Assembly (NCBI GenBank): GCA_030263635.1
Contig: SZPI01000050.1
Coordinates: 1-31,369 of the forward strand
DNA: 31,369 nt
Direction: 5' to 3'
Source of the DNA: Flexicrinis sp001567485
GTDB taxonomy: Bacteria; Chloroflexota; Anaerolineae; Aggregatilineales; Phototrophicaceae
Below the pieces are notes generated by a model. That model saw only the letters and a program-made list of their open reading frames with translations, was not told the DNA's origin and did not search any database. Shown here piece after piece: positions 1 to 6,461 of this stretch. The position numbers were made by a program, and so were the translations under genes. Each line of letters opens with the position of its first letter. Position 1 is the first letter of the stretch.

Positions 1-15
1 ACGCTGCGCGTGGGT

Positions 16-78
16 CTCCCCTCTCCTTGACGACCGAAGGGAGCACCGCAGGTTGGGAGAGGGGCCGGGGGTGAGGGC
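16..78. repeat. GC-rich intergenic palindromic repeat, copy 1
   Basis: The left arm CCCCTCTCC at 18-26 is complementary to GGAGAGGGG at 56-64. They are separated by about 29 nt that copy 2 lacks. The right-hand 24 nt (55-78) are identical to 233-256. The arrangement (C-rich arm, G-rich arm, then GGTGAGGGC) resembles the short, probably non-autonomous palindromic elements scattered through many bacterial genomes. Confidence 0.75.
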
Positions 79-217
79 TTCTCGGAGTGATGAGTGTCAC
101 GTGATGAGTCGTGAGTAAGGGCAAGAGCGGGTACAGAGATACAGAGACCGGGGAGATCACAGAGAGGATTCGTAGAGACGATCCACCCGCCCGCCACGCA
201 CTACCACGCACGTCCTT

Positions 218-256
218 CTCCCCTCTCCCTTAGGGAGAGGGGCCGGGGGTGAGGGC
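218..256. repeat. GC-rich intergenic palindromic repeat, copy 2
   Basis: A perfect 11-bp inverted repeat, CCCCTCTCCCT at 220-230 and AGGGAGAGGGG at 232-242, has a single T between the arms. It is followed by the same 24-nt right end as copy 1. It ends 24 nt before the lysZ start codon, so in RNA it would form a strong hairpin just ahead of the lysZ ribosome binding site. Confidence 0.8.
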
Positions 257-280
257 GATCGGGAGAATGAAGGCGAACAC

Positions 281-1096
281 ATGAACCATCTACTCGTCAT
301 CAAAGCGGGCGGAGCCGCAGGACTCGACCTCGCCGCCTGCGCCCGCGACATCGCAGCGGTCAGCGCAGAACAGTCCGTCGTGCTGATCCACGGCGTGAGC
401 GCGACGCTCGACGCCCTGTGCGCCGAACGCGGGACGCCGGTGCGCACACTCACCTCACCCTCCGGCCACGTCTCGCGTTACACCGACGCGGCCACCCGTG
501 ATCTCTACGTCGAGGCGGCGGGTCGGGTCGGGCAGTCATGGGTCGATGCGCTGGCCCGTCACGGCGCGCAGGCGCAGGTGGCGTCACCGGCGGTCACGGC
601 TGAGCGTAAGGACGCGCTGCGGGCGGTGATCGATGGGCGGGTGCGGATCGTACGGGACGACTACACCGGCAGCATCACCGGCGCTGAGACCGGCGCAATT
701 GCCACCCTGCTGAACAGCGGACTCCTGCCGGTCGTCCCACCGGTCGCCGTCAGTCCGGACGGCCTGCTCAACGTCGACGGTGATCGGACGGCGGCGGCGC
801 TGGCCGCGGCGCTTGGCGCGCACACCCTGCTCATCCTGAGCAACGTGCGCGGGTTGTACCGCGATCCGGCCGATCCGGACTCGCTGGTCGTGCATATCCA
901 CCCGCAGGCGATGCCGCAAGCGCTGGACTGGGCGGCCGGCCGCATGAAGCGCAAGGTGATCGCCGCGCAGGACGCGTTGGCGGGGGGCGTGGCGCGCGTC
1001 GTCATCGGGGACGGGCGGCGTGCATCTCCTGTACGCGACGGGTTGGCCGGCATCGGAACGGTGTTCAGCGCAGTAAACAACGGAGTGGAGGTCTAG
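281..1096 (+). CDS. lysZ: [LysW]-aminoadipate kinase LysZ
   Basis: LysZ phosphorylates the alpha-aminoadipate side chain while its amino group is carried on the protein LysW, the second LysW-dependent step of bacterial lysine synthesis. The 271-residue product fits the amino-acid kinase (ArgB-like) family. It has an N-terminal KAGG phosphate-binding loop at residues 8-11 and a late segment with MKRKV near residue 225 that is typical of the nucleotide site. The ATG at 281 has AAGG about 7 nt upstream. The stop lies 4 nt before lysJ. An acetylglutamate kinase role (arginine) is the main alternative, but homocitrate synthase and homoaconitase genes in the same operon favour lysine. Bifunctionality is possible. 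Confidence 0.88.
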   Translation: MNHLLVIKAGGAAGLDLAACARDIAAVSAEQSVVLIHGVSATLDALCAERGTPVRTLTSPSGHVSRYTDAATRDLYVEAAGRVGQSWVDALARHGAQAQVASPAVTAERKDALRAVIDGRVRIVRDDYTGSITGAETGAIATLLNSGLLPVVPPVAVSPDGLLNVDGDRTAAALAAALGAHTLLILSNVRGLYRDPADPDSLVVHIHPQAMPQALDWAAGRMKRKVIAAQDALAGGVARVVIGDGRRASPVRDGLAGIGTVFSAVNNGVEV

Positions 1097-1100
1097 GCCC

Positions 1101-2300
1101 ATGAACGACGCAATCTTATCCACAGCGATATCCACCGAAGACCAGTTCACGTCCGGCGCGTACACCAAACGTCCACTGACGCTCGTCCGCGGACAGGGCT
1201 GCACAGTCTGGGACGATGAAGGCCGCCCCTATCTCGACCTGACCAGCGGACAGGGCGTGGCGCTGCTCGGCCACGCGCATCCGGCGATCACGGCGGCGAT
1301 CAGCGCGCAGGCGTCGACCCTGATAACCTGCGCCGAGGCGTTCTACAACGACCGCCGCGCCGAGCTGTATACGCTGCTCAACACACTGCTCCAAGCGGAC
1401 GCGCAGGACGTCACGTCCGGCTGGCGTTTCTTTCTGTGCAACAGCGGCGCCGAAGCGAACGAGGCCGCGCTCAAAGCCGCCCGTCTGCTGACCGGACGCT
1501 GTGGAATCGTCGCCGCTAAACGCGGGTTCCACGGGCGGACGCTGGGCGCGCTGGGCGCGACATTTAACCCGGACTATCGCGGGCCGTTCGCGGGGTGGAC
1601 GCCAGACGTCGCGCATATCGCATACAACGACATCGACGCGGCCAGAGCCGCGATCACGGATCAAACCGCCGCCGTGCTGATCGAGGTCGTTCAGGGGGAA
1701 GGCGGCGTGCATCTCGCCGACGCAGACTGGCTGCGCGCGCTGCGGCGCATTTGCACCGAACGCGGCGCGCTGCTGATCGTGGACGAGGTGCAGGCCGGAT
1801 TGGGGCGCTGCGGGCGCTGGTTCGCCTATCATCATGCCGGAATCACGCCGGACATCGTGACGCTGGGCAAGGGGATTGCGGGCGGCGTGCCGATGGGTGC
1901 GGCGGCATGGCGCGCAGACCTCGGCACGATTCCGCCGGCGACACACGGCAGCACGTTCGGCGGCAATCCGCTGGCGTGCGCAGCGGCCATCGCGGCGATC
2001 ACCGCCCTGCGCCAGATCGACGCGCCAGCGCGGACCGACCGCGTCGGCGCACGGGCGCGCGGCTGGCTGGCGGCGCGTGATCTCCCCGGCGTGCGCGACA
2101 TCCGAGGCGTGGGGCTGATGATCGGCATCGAACTGCGGACGCGGGTGACGCCGGTGCTGCAAGCCTTGCAAGTGCGCGGGGTACTGGCGCTTCCGGCAGG
2201 TAAAACGGTGCTGCGCCTGCTCCCGCCGCTGGTGATCGACCCGTCCGAGCTTGACCACGCGCTGATCCAGATCGAGGCGGTGCTGCATGACCTCGCCTGA
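1101..2300 (+). CDS. lysJ: [LysW]-aminoadipate semialdehyde transaminase LysJ
   Basis: LysJ is a PLP-dependent class III aminotransferase that converts LysW-bound aminoadipate semialdehyde to LysW-lysine, usually with glutamate as donor. The 399-residue protein shows NSGAEANEAALK (residues 114-125), the acidic PLP-ring contact in LLIVDEVQAGLGR (D228) and the Schiff-base lysine in TLGKGIAGG (K257). HGSTFGGNPLAC follows near residue 282. The length is normal for the ArgD/LysJ family. GGAGG at 1087-1091 sits 9 nt before the ATG. The 3' end overlaps lysK by 14 nt, which suggests translational coupling. ArgD activity cannot be excluded from sequence alone; the operon decides the call. Confidence 0.9.
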   Translation: MNDAILSTAISTEDQFTSGAYTKRPLTLVRGQGCTVWDDEGRPYLDLTSGQGVALLGHAHPAITAAISAQASTLITCAEAFYNDRRAELYTLLNTLLQADAQDVTSGWRFFLCNSGAEANEAALKAARLLTGRCGIVAAKRGFHGRTLGALGATFNPDYRGPFAGWTPDVAHIAYNDIDAARAAITDQTAAVLIEVVQGEGGVHLADADWLRALRRICTERGALLIVDEVQAGLGRCGRWFAYHHAGITPDIVTLGKGIAGGVPMGAAAWRADLGTIPPATHGSTFGGNPLACAAAIAAITALRQIDAPARTDRVGARARGWLAARDLPGVRDIRGVGLMIGIELRTRVTPVLQALQVRGVLALPAGKTVLRLLPPLVIDPSELDHALIQIEAVLHDLA

Positions 2301-3405
2301 TGCCGCCGTCGATCTGCTGGAATCGCTGGTGCGCATCCCATCCGTCTCCGGCGACGAGGCCGCCGCCAGCGCGCATCTCGTGACGTGGATGGCACAGCAC
2401 GGCGCATCACGCGCGTTCGTCGACGGCGCGGGGAACGCGGTCGGTGTTTGGGGTCACGGGCCGCGCCAGCTCGTCCTGCTCGGACACATCGACACCGTTG
2501 GCGGATTCCCCACCGTGCGCCGCGACGGTGATCTGCTCTACGGACGCGGCACGGTGGACGCAAAAGGGCCGCTGTGCGCGTTCGCCGCCGCCGCGAGCAT
2601 GGCGGCCGTGCCGGACGGCTGGCAGGTCGTCGTGATCGGCGCGGTCGAGGAAGAATGCCCGACCAGCGCCGGCGCACACTTCGCCATCGGCCAATACGCC
2701 CCCGACCTGTGCGTGATCGGCGAGCCGTCGCGCTGGGATCGGCTGACGCTAGGCTACAAGGGCCGCCTGATCGCGGATGTCACACTGACCTGCCCTCACA
2801 GCCACAGCGCCGGCCAATCCGCCACCGCCGCCGAGGCCGCGTTCGCCGTATGGCGTGATGTCTCGGACTACGCGAACCGGATCAACGACGGCCGCGCGCG
2901 GGTGTTCGATCAGCTTGACGCGGCGCTCATGCGCATCAACACGGCGGATGACGGCCTGACTCAAACGGCGTCGCTGAGTCTCGGTTTTCGCCTGCCGCCT
3001 CCGGCCGATCCGCACACGCTCGAACGCGATCTCCGTGATCTTATCGCGTCATCTACACCGGACGCCGCCGCTGTCGATCTGCGGTTCTCGTCGCACACGC
3101 CGGCCTTTACTGCCGAACGCGATCATACGCTGTCGAGACTGCTGCGCGCCGCGATCCGTGCCGAAGGTGGCACGCCAGCCTTCGTGATGAAAACCGGCAC
3201 CAGCGACATGAACCTCGCCGGCCCTGCGTGGAACTGTCCGATCCTCGCGTATGGCCCCGGCGACTCGGCGCTCGATCACACGCCAAACGAGCATATCGAC
3301 CTGAACGAGTATCGCCGCGCCATCCGTATCCTGACGCACACGCTCAACGCGCTTCCGCGTGAATTGTCCGTCCAGCCTGCTTCGGAGACCCCCTATGCCC
3401 TTTGA
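2287..3405 (+). CDS. lysK: [LysW]-lysine hydrolase LysK
   Basis: LysK is an M20-family metallohydrolase that releases free lysine from the LysW carrier in the last step of the pathway. The 372-residue product has the metal ligands in LLGHIDTVGG (H67, D69) and the bridging aspartate in GRGTVDAKGP (D91). The catalytic glutamates lie in VEEECPTSAGA (from E121). A C-terminal KTGTSDMN segment and a DHTPNEHIDL segment follow. The family normally binds two zinc or cobalt ions. The start overlaps the end of lysJ, and the stop overlaps the start of lysS by 11 nt. Acetylornithine or succinyl-diaminopimelate deacylases are relatives, but position and motif wording match LysK. Confidence 0.9.
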   Translation: MTSPDAAVDLLESLVRIPSVSGDEAAASAHLVTWMAQHGASRAFVDGAGNAVGVWGHGPRQLVLLGHIDTVGGFPTVRRDGDLLYGRGTVDAKGPLCAFAAAASMAAVPDGWQVVVIGAVEEECPTSAGAHFAIGQYAPDLCVIGEPSRWDRLTLGYKGRLIADVTLTCPHSHSAGQSATAAEAAFAVWRDVSDYANRINDGRARVFDQLDAALMRINTADDGLTQTASLSLGFRLPPPADPHTLERDLRDLIASSTPDAAAVDLRFSSHTPAFTAERDHTLSRLLRAAIRAEGGTPAFVMKTGTSDMNLAGPAWNCPILAYGPGDSALDHTPNEHIDLNEYRRAIRILTHTLNALPRELSVQPASETPYAL

Positions 3406-4603
3406 TCGTTTCGCCATCATCGAAAGCACCCTCCGCGAAGGCGAACAGTTCAGCACCGCCACCTTCACCACCGCGCAGAAGATTGAGGTCGCCGCGATGC
3501 TGGATGCGTTCGGCGTCGAGATGATCGAGATGACGTCGCCGGTCGCCAGCCCGCAGAGCGCCGCGGACGTGCGCGCTGTGGTCGACCTCGGCCTCAACGC
3601 GCGCATCCTCACCCACATCCGCTGCAAGCGCGAGGATGCGCTGCAAGCGTTGGAGACCGGCGTGCACGGCATCGACATCGTGATCGGCACGTCACCTCAG
3701 CTGATGCAGCACAGCCACGGCAAGTCGGTGCGCGAGATCATCGACGCGGCGCTTGACGTGCTGTCGTTCGTGCGCGAGCAGCAGCCCGGCGTCATTCTGC
3801 GCTTCAGCACCGAGGACAGCTTCCGCAGCAAGGAGTCGGATTTGCTGCGCGTGTATCTGGCAGTCGCCGACAGCGGCTTGGTCGACCGGCTCGGCGTCGC
3901 CGACACCGTGGGGATCGCCACGCCCAGCCGCACCTTTGAGCTGGTGCATCAACTCGTGCGTTTGACCGGACTCGACATCGAGTTCCACGGCCACAACGAC
4001 TCATGCTGCGCGGTCGCAAACGCGACGGCAGCGCTCGAAGCGGGCGCGACCCACATCGACACCACGATCCTCGGCATCGGTGAGCGCAATGGAATCACGC
4101 CGCTGGGCGGTCTGATCGCGCGGCTGTACACGCTCAACCGGGACTACGTCGCCAAGTACGATCTGCCGCTGCTGCCGCAGTTAGATGCGCTGATCAGCCG
4201 CCTGTGTGACCTGCCGATCCCGTTCAACAACACGATCACCGGCAGCAGCGCGTTCATCCACAAGGCCGGCATCCATGCCAAAGCGGTGCTGGCCGATCCG
4301 TCCACCTACGAAGCGATCAACCCGGATGACTTCGGGCTGATGCGCGAGATCGCCATTGGGCATCGGTTGACCGGCTGGAACGCCGTGCGCGACCGGGCGG
4401 CGGCGCTCGGCCTCTCTATCGACGATACGACGATTCAGGACGTGACGCGCGTAATCAAGTCCCGCGCCGACGAACGCCCGTTGACCGGCGTAGAGATCGA
4501 CGCGCTGCTGCGGGAGACGGCGGGGATTACGCCCCCTCACCTCCCGCCCCCCTTTCCCTCAAGGGGCGAGGGGGAGAACACCTTAAGCGAGGTGAGGGCT
4601 TAG
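3395..4603 (+). CDS. lysS: Homocitrate synthase (lysine pathway)
   Basis: This enzyme condenses acetyl-CoA with 2-oxoglutarate to homocitrate, the first committed step of aminoadipate lysine synthesis. The product is close in wording to the Thermus enzyme: IIESTLREGEQF at the N-terminus, SPVASPQS, STEDSFRS, the metal-binding HGHNDS, GIGERNGITPLGG and HKAGIHAKA. I chose ATG 3395 because GGAG lies 7 nt upstream and the protein then begins like its homologues. A GTG 36 nt earlier would add an unrelated leader. The last roughly 24 residues, after LLRETAGIT, are encoded by a palindromic repeat and are unlike the normal C-terminus. Feedback inhibition by lysine is usual in the family. Confidence 0.92.
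   Translation: MPFDRFAIIESTLREGEQFSTATFTTAQKIEVAAMLDAFGVEMIEMTSPVASPQSAADVRAVVDLGLNARILTHIRCKREDALQALETGVHGIDIVIGTSPQLMQHSHGKSVREIIDAALDVLSFVREQQPGVILRFSTEDSFRSKESDLLRVYLAVADSGLVDRLGVADTVGIATPSRTFELVHQLVRLTGLDIEFHGHNDSCCAVANATAALEAGATHIDTTILGIGERNGITPLGGLIARLYTLNRDYVAKYDLPLLPQLDALISRLCDLPIPFNNTITGSSAFIHKAGIHAKAVLADPSTYEAINPDDFGLMREIAIGHRLTGWNAVRDRAAALGLSIDDTTIQDVTRVIKSRADERPLTGVEIDALLRETAGITPPHLPPPFPSRGEGENTLSEVRA
4531..4600. repeat. Divergent palindromic repeat inside the 3' end of lysS
   Basis: The outer arms CCCTCACCTC (4534-4543) and GAGGTGAGGG (4589-4598) are perfect complements. An inner hairpin, CCCCTT (4549-4554) and AAGGGG (4561-4566), has a 6-nt loop. The base composition and the GGTGAGGGC end match the two repeats at the left of the window. 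The insertion stays in frame with lysS and adds a proline-rich tail. Its right end supplies the GAGGTGAGG purine tract ahead of lysT. Confidence 0.75.
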
Positions 4604-4605
4604 CC

Positions 4606-5883
4606 ATGTATACGTTCGCTGAGAAGGCTCTCGCGCGGGCCGCCGGAATCACAAGCGCACGCGCCGGGGACGTCCTCGATATTCAACCGGATGTCGTGTT
4701 CAGCCACGACAACAGCGCCGCCATTCTGCGCATCTTCAACCAGATCGGCGCGCCAGCGGTAAACCGGCCGGAACGCCTCGCCATCACACTCGATCACGCC
4801 GCGCCCGCGCCGACCACCGCCCACGCCCAGAATCACGCCGACATCCGGGCGTTCGCGGCGCAGCACGGGATCCGTCTGTTCGAGGTCGGACGCGGAATCT
4901 GTCATCAGGTCTTGAGCGAGGAAGGCATCGTCCTGCCCGGCGAGGTCGTGATGGGCGCGGACAGCCACACCCCTCACTTCGGCTGGCTGGGGGCGTTCGG
5001 CATGGGGATTGGCCGCACCGAGGTCGCGGCGCTGTGGGCGACCGGCACGCTCTGGATTCGTGTCCCTGAAACGCTTCAGATCACGCTGGCCGGGCATATC
5101 CCGATGGGCGTGACGGCGAAGGACATCGCGCTGGCGATCCTCGGCCGCTGGACGGTCGAAGGCGCAGCATACCGCGCGGTCGAGTTCGCCGGGGATGCGC
5201 TGGCCAGTATCCCGCTGGACGACCGCCCCGTGCTGCCCAACATGATGAGCGAGTTCGGCGCGATCAGTGCGTTCATGCCACCGGATCAGGCGGTGATCGA
5301 CTACGTATCGGCGCGCGCATCCCGCCCCTTCACCCCGCTGTACCCGGATGCGGATGCCGTCTACAGCGCGCAGAGCACGCTCGACGTGTCCACGCTGGAG
5401 CCGCTGATCGCCCTGCCTGACCAGCCCGACCGCGTTGTGCCGGTGTCACAGGCGACCGGCACGCCGATCCAACAGGCGTTCGTCGGCACCTGCACCGGCG
5501 GGCGCTACAGCGATCTTGCGACGGCGGCGGCGGTAGTCCGCGGACGGAAACTGCGCGCGCGCCTGATCGTCATTCCGGCCAGCGCGCAGGTGCTCAGCAG
5601 GGCGGTGCGCAGCGGCGTGCTGCAAGACCTGATCGACGCGGGCGCTGCGCTGGGGACGCCGGGATGCGGGCCGTGCATGGGCAATCACTTGGGCGTCCCC
5701 GCGCCGAACGAGGTGACGATCAGCGCCGGAAGCCGCAACTTCAAAGGCCGTATGGGGACGGCCGGCGCACCGGTCTATCTGGCGAACGCGGCCGTGGTGG
5801 CCGCCAGCGCCGTCGCCGGCCAGATCGTCAGCCCGCAGGACATCATTGACGGCGAGACGTTCCGCGCGGAGGGTTCGGCATGA
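4606..5883 (+). CDS. lysT: Homoaconitase large subunit
   Basis: This is the large subunit of the [4Fe-4S] hydro-lyase that isomerises homocitrate to homoisocitrate, acting with the small subunit encoded next. The 425-residue protein has the aconitase-family MGADSHTPHFGWLGAFGMGIGRTE region (from about residue 116). The three iron-sulfur cysteines are in FVGTCTGGR (C296) and GTPGCGPCMG (C354, C357), and a late FKGRMGT substrate loop is present. The length matches split LeuC/LysT-type subunits. LeuC is the closest alternative; the flanking lysS and lys genes favour homoaconitase. The ribosome binding site lies in the repeat that ends lysS. The stop overlaps lysU by 4 nt (ATGA). Confidence 0.88.
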   Translation: MYTFAEKALARAAGITSARAGDVLDIQPDVVFSHDNSAAILRIFNQIGAPAVNRPERLAITLDHAAPAPTTAHAQNHADIRAFAAQHGIRLFEVGRGICHQVLSEEGIVLPGEVVMGADSHTPHFGWLGAFGMGIGRTEVAALWATGTLWIRVPETLQITLAGHIPMGVTAKDIALAILGRWTVEGAAYRAVEFAGDALASIPLDDRPVLPNMMSEFGAISAFMPPDQAVIDYVSARASRPFTPLYPDADAVYSAQSTLDVSTLEPLIALPDQPDRVVPVSQATGTPIQQAFVGTCTGGRYSDLATAAAVVRGRKLRARLIVIPASAQVLSRAVRSGVLQDLIDAGAALGTPGCGPCMGNHLGVPAPNEVTISAGSRNFKGRMGTAGAPVYLANAAVVAASAVAGQIVSPQDIIDGETFRAEGSA

Positions 5884-6401
5884 GCACACATCGCGTATGG
5901 GTTTATGGCGACAACGTCAATACCGATTTGATCTACCCCGGCAAGTACACCTATACGCTTCGCGCCGACGCCGACATCCGCGCAAAGGCGCTGGAAGACC
6001 TCGATTCGGAGTTCGCGTCGGCGGTGCAACCCGGCGACGTGATCGTCGCGGGACGTAACTGGGGCTGTGGCTCAAGCCGTGAGCAAGCCGTAACCGCGCT
6101 GCGGCTGTGCGGCGTGCAGGCGATCATCGCCGCGTCATTCGGCGGGCTGTACTTCCGCAACTGCGTCAATCAGGGCGTGCATCCGATGGTCGTGCCGGGG
6201 CTGGCCGGGATCGTTCACACCGGTGATGTCATCGAGATCGACCGCGAGGCCGGTGTCGTGCATGCCGCTGGCCGAAAATTCGTCGTCCCGCCGCTGCCGG
6301 ACAGCGTGCGCGCGATCCTCGACGCCGGCGGCGTGCTGCCGATGTTGCAAACACGCTTCAGCGCCCTATCAACGCCGGTGAAGCCAGAATTCGCGCCGTG
6401 A
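5880..6401 (+). CDS. lysU: Homoaconitase small subunit
   Basis: This is the swivel-domain subunit that completes the homoaconitase active site. The 173-residue product begins with the typical VYGDNVNTDLIYPGKY segment. It carries GRNWGCGSSREQA (residues 58-70), in which the serine/arginine loop contacts substrate, and then AIIAASFGGLYFRNCVNQGVHP. The length is normal for LeuD/LysU subunits. It starts in an ATGA overlap with lysT, so the two subunits are probably made by coupled translation. It is the last gene of the lysine operon and is followed by a terminator hairpin. Isopropylmalate isomerase small subunit (LeuD) is the alternative. Confidence 0.88.
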   Translation: MSTHRVWVYGDNVNTDLIYPGKYTYTLRADADIRAKALEDLDSEFASAVQPGDVIVAGRNWGCGSSREQAVTALRLCGVQAIIAASFGGLYFRNCVNQGVHPMVVPGLAGIVHTGDVIEIDREAGVVHAAGRKFVVPPLPDSVRAILDAGGVLPMLQTRFSALSTPVKPEFAP

Positions 6402-6408
6402 TTCAAAA

Positions 6409-6437
6409 GGGCCGAGGCGGTGATTCAACCTCGGCCC
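6409..6437. terminator. Terminator hairpin between lysU and hppA
   Basis: GGGCCGAGG (6409-6417) and CCTCGGCCC (6429-6437) form a perfect 9-bp stem with an 11-nt loop. Four A residues at 6405-6408 become a T-run for the minus strand, so it is a good intrinsic terminator for hppA. On the plus strand it lacks a T-run but may still end the lys operon. Confidence 0.75.
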
Positions 6438-6461
6438 TGTGCAGCGTTCAGCCGCAGAATG

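Larger units (their letters stand above)
1..280. other. Non-coding region upstream of the lysine operon
   Basis: I see no convincing gene here. The stretch holds two copies of a GC-rich palindromic repeat (listed separately), separated by about 140 nt of low-complexity sequence rich in GAG and GTGATGAG-like words. No clear -35/-10 pair for lysZ stands out. The lysine operon may therefore be transcribed from further upstream, where lysW, lysX or lysY could lie, or from a promoter I cannot recognise. Confidence 0.6.

Noticed and set aside
1116..2336. A 406-codon open frame on the minus strand opposite lysJ
   Set aside because: It mirrors a clearly functional gene, its product is Arg/Ala-rich and low in hydrophobic patterning, and such antisense frames are expected in DNA with this GC content.
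3359..3394. GTG at 3359 as the start of lysS
   Set aside because: It would add 12 residues unlike the family; ATG 3395 has GGAG at the right distance and gives the normal N-terminus.
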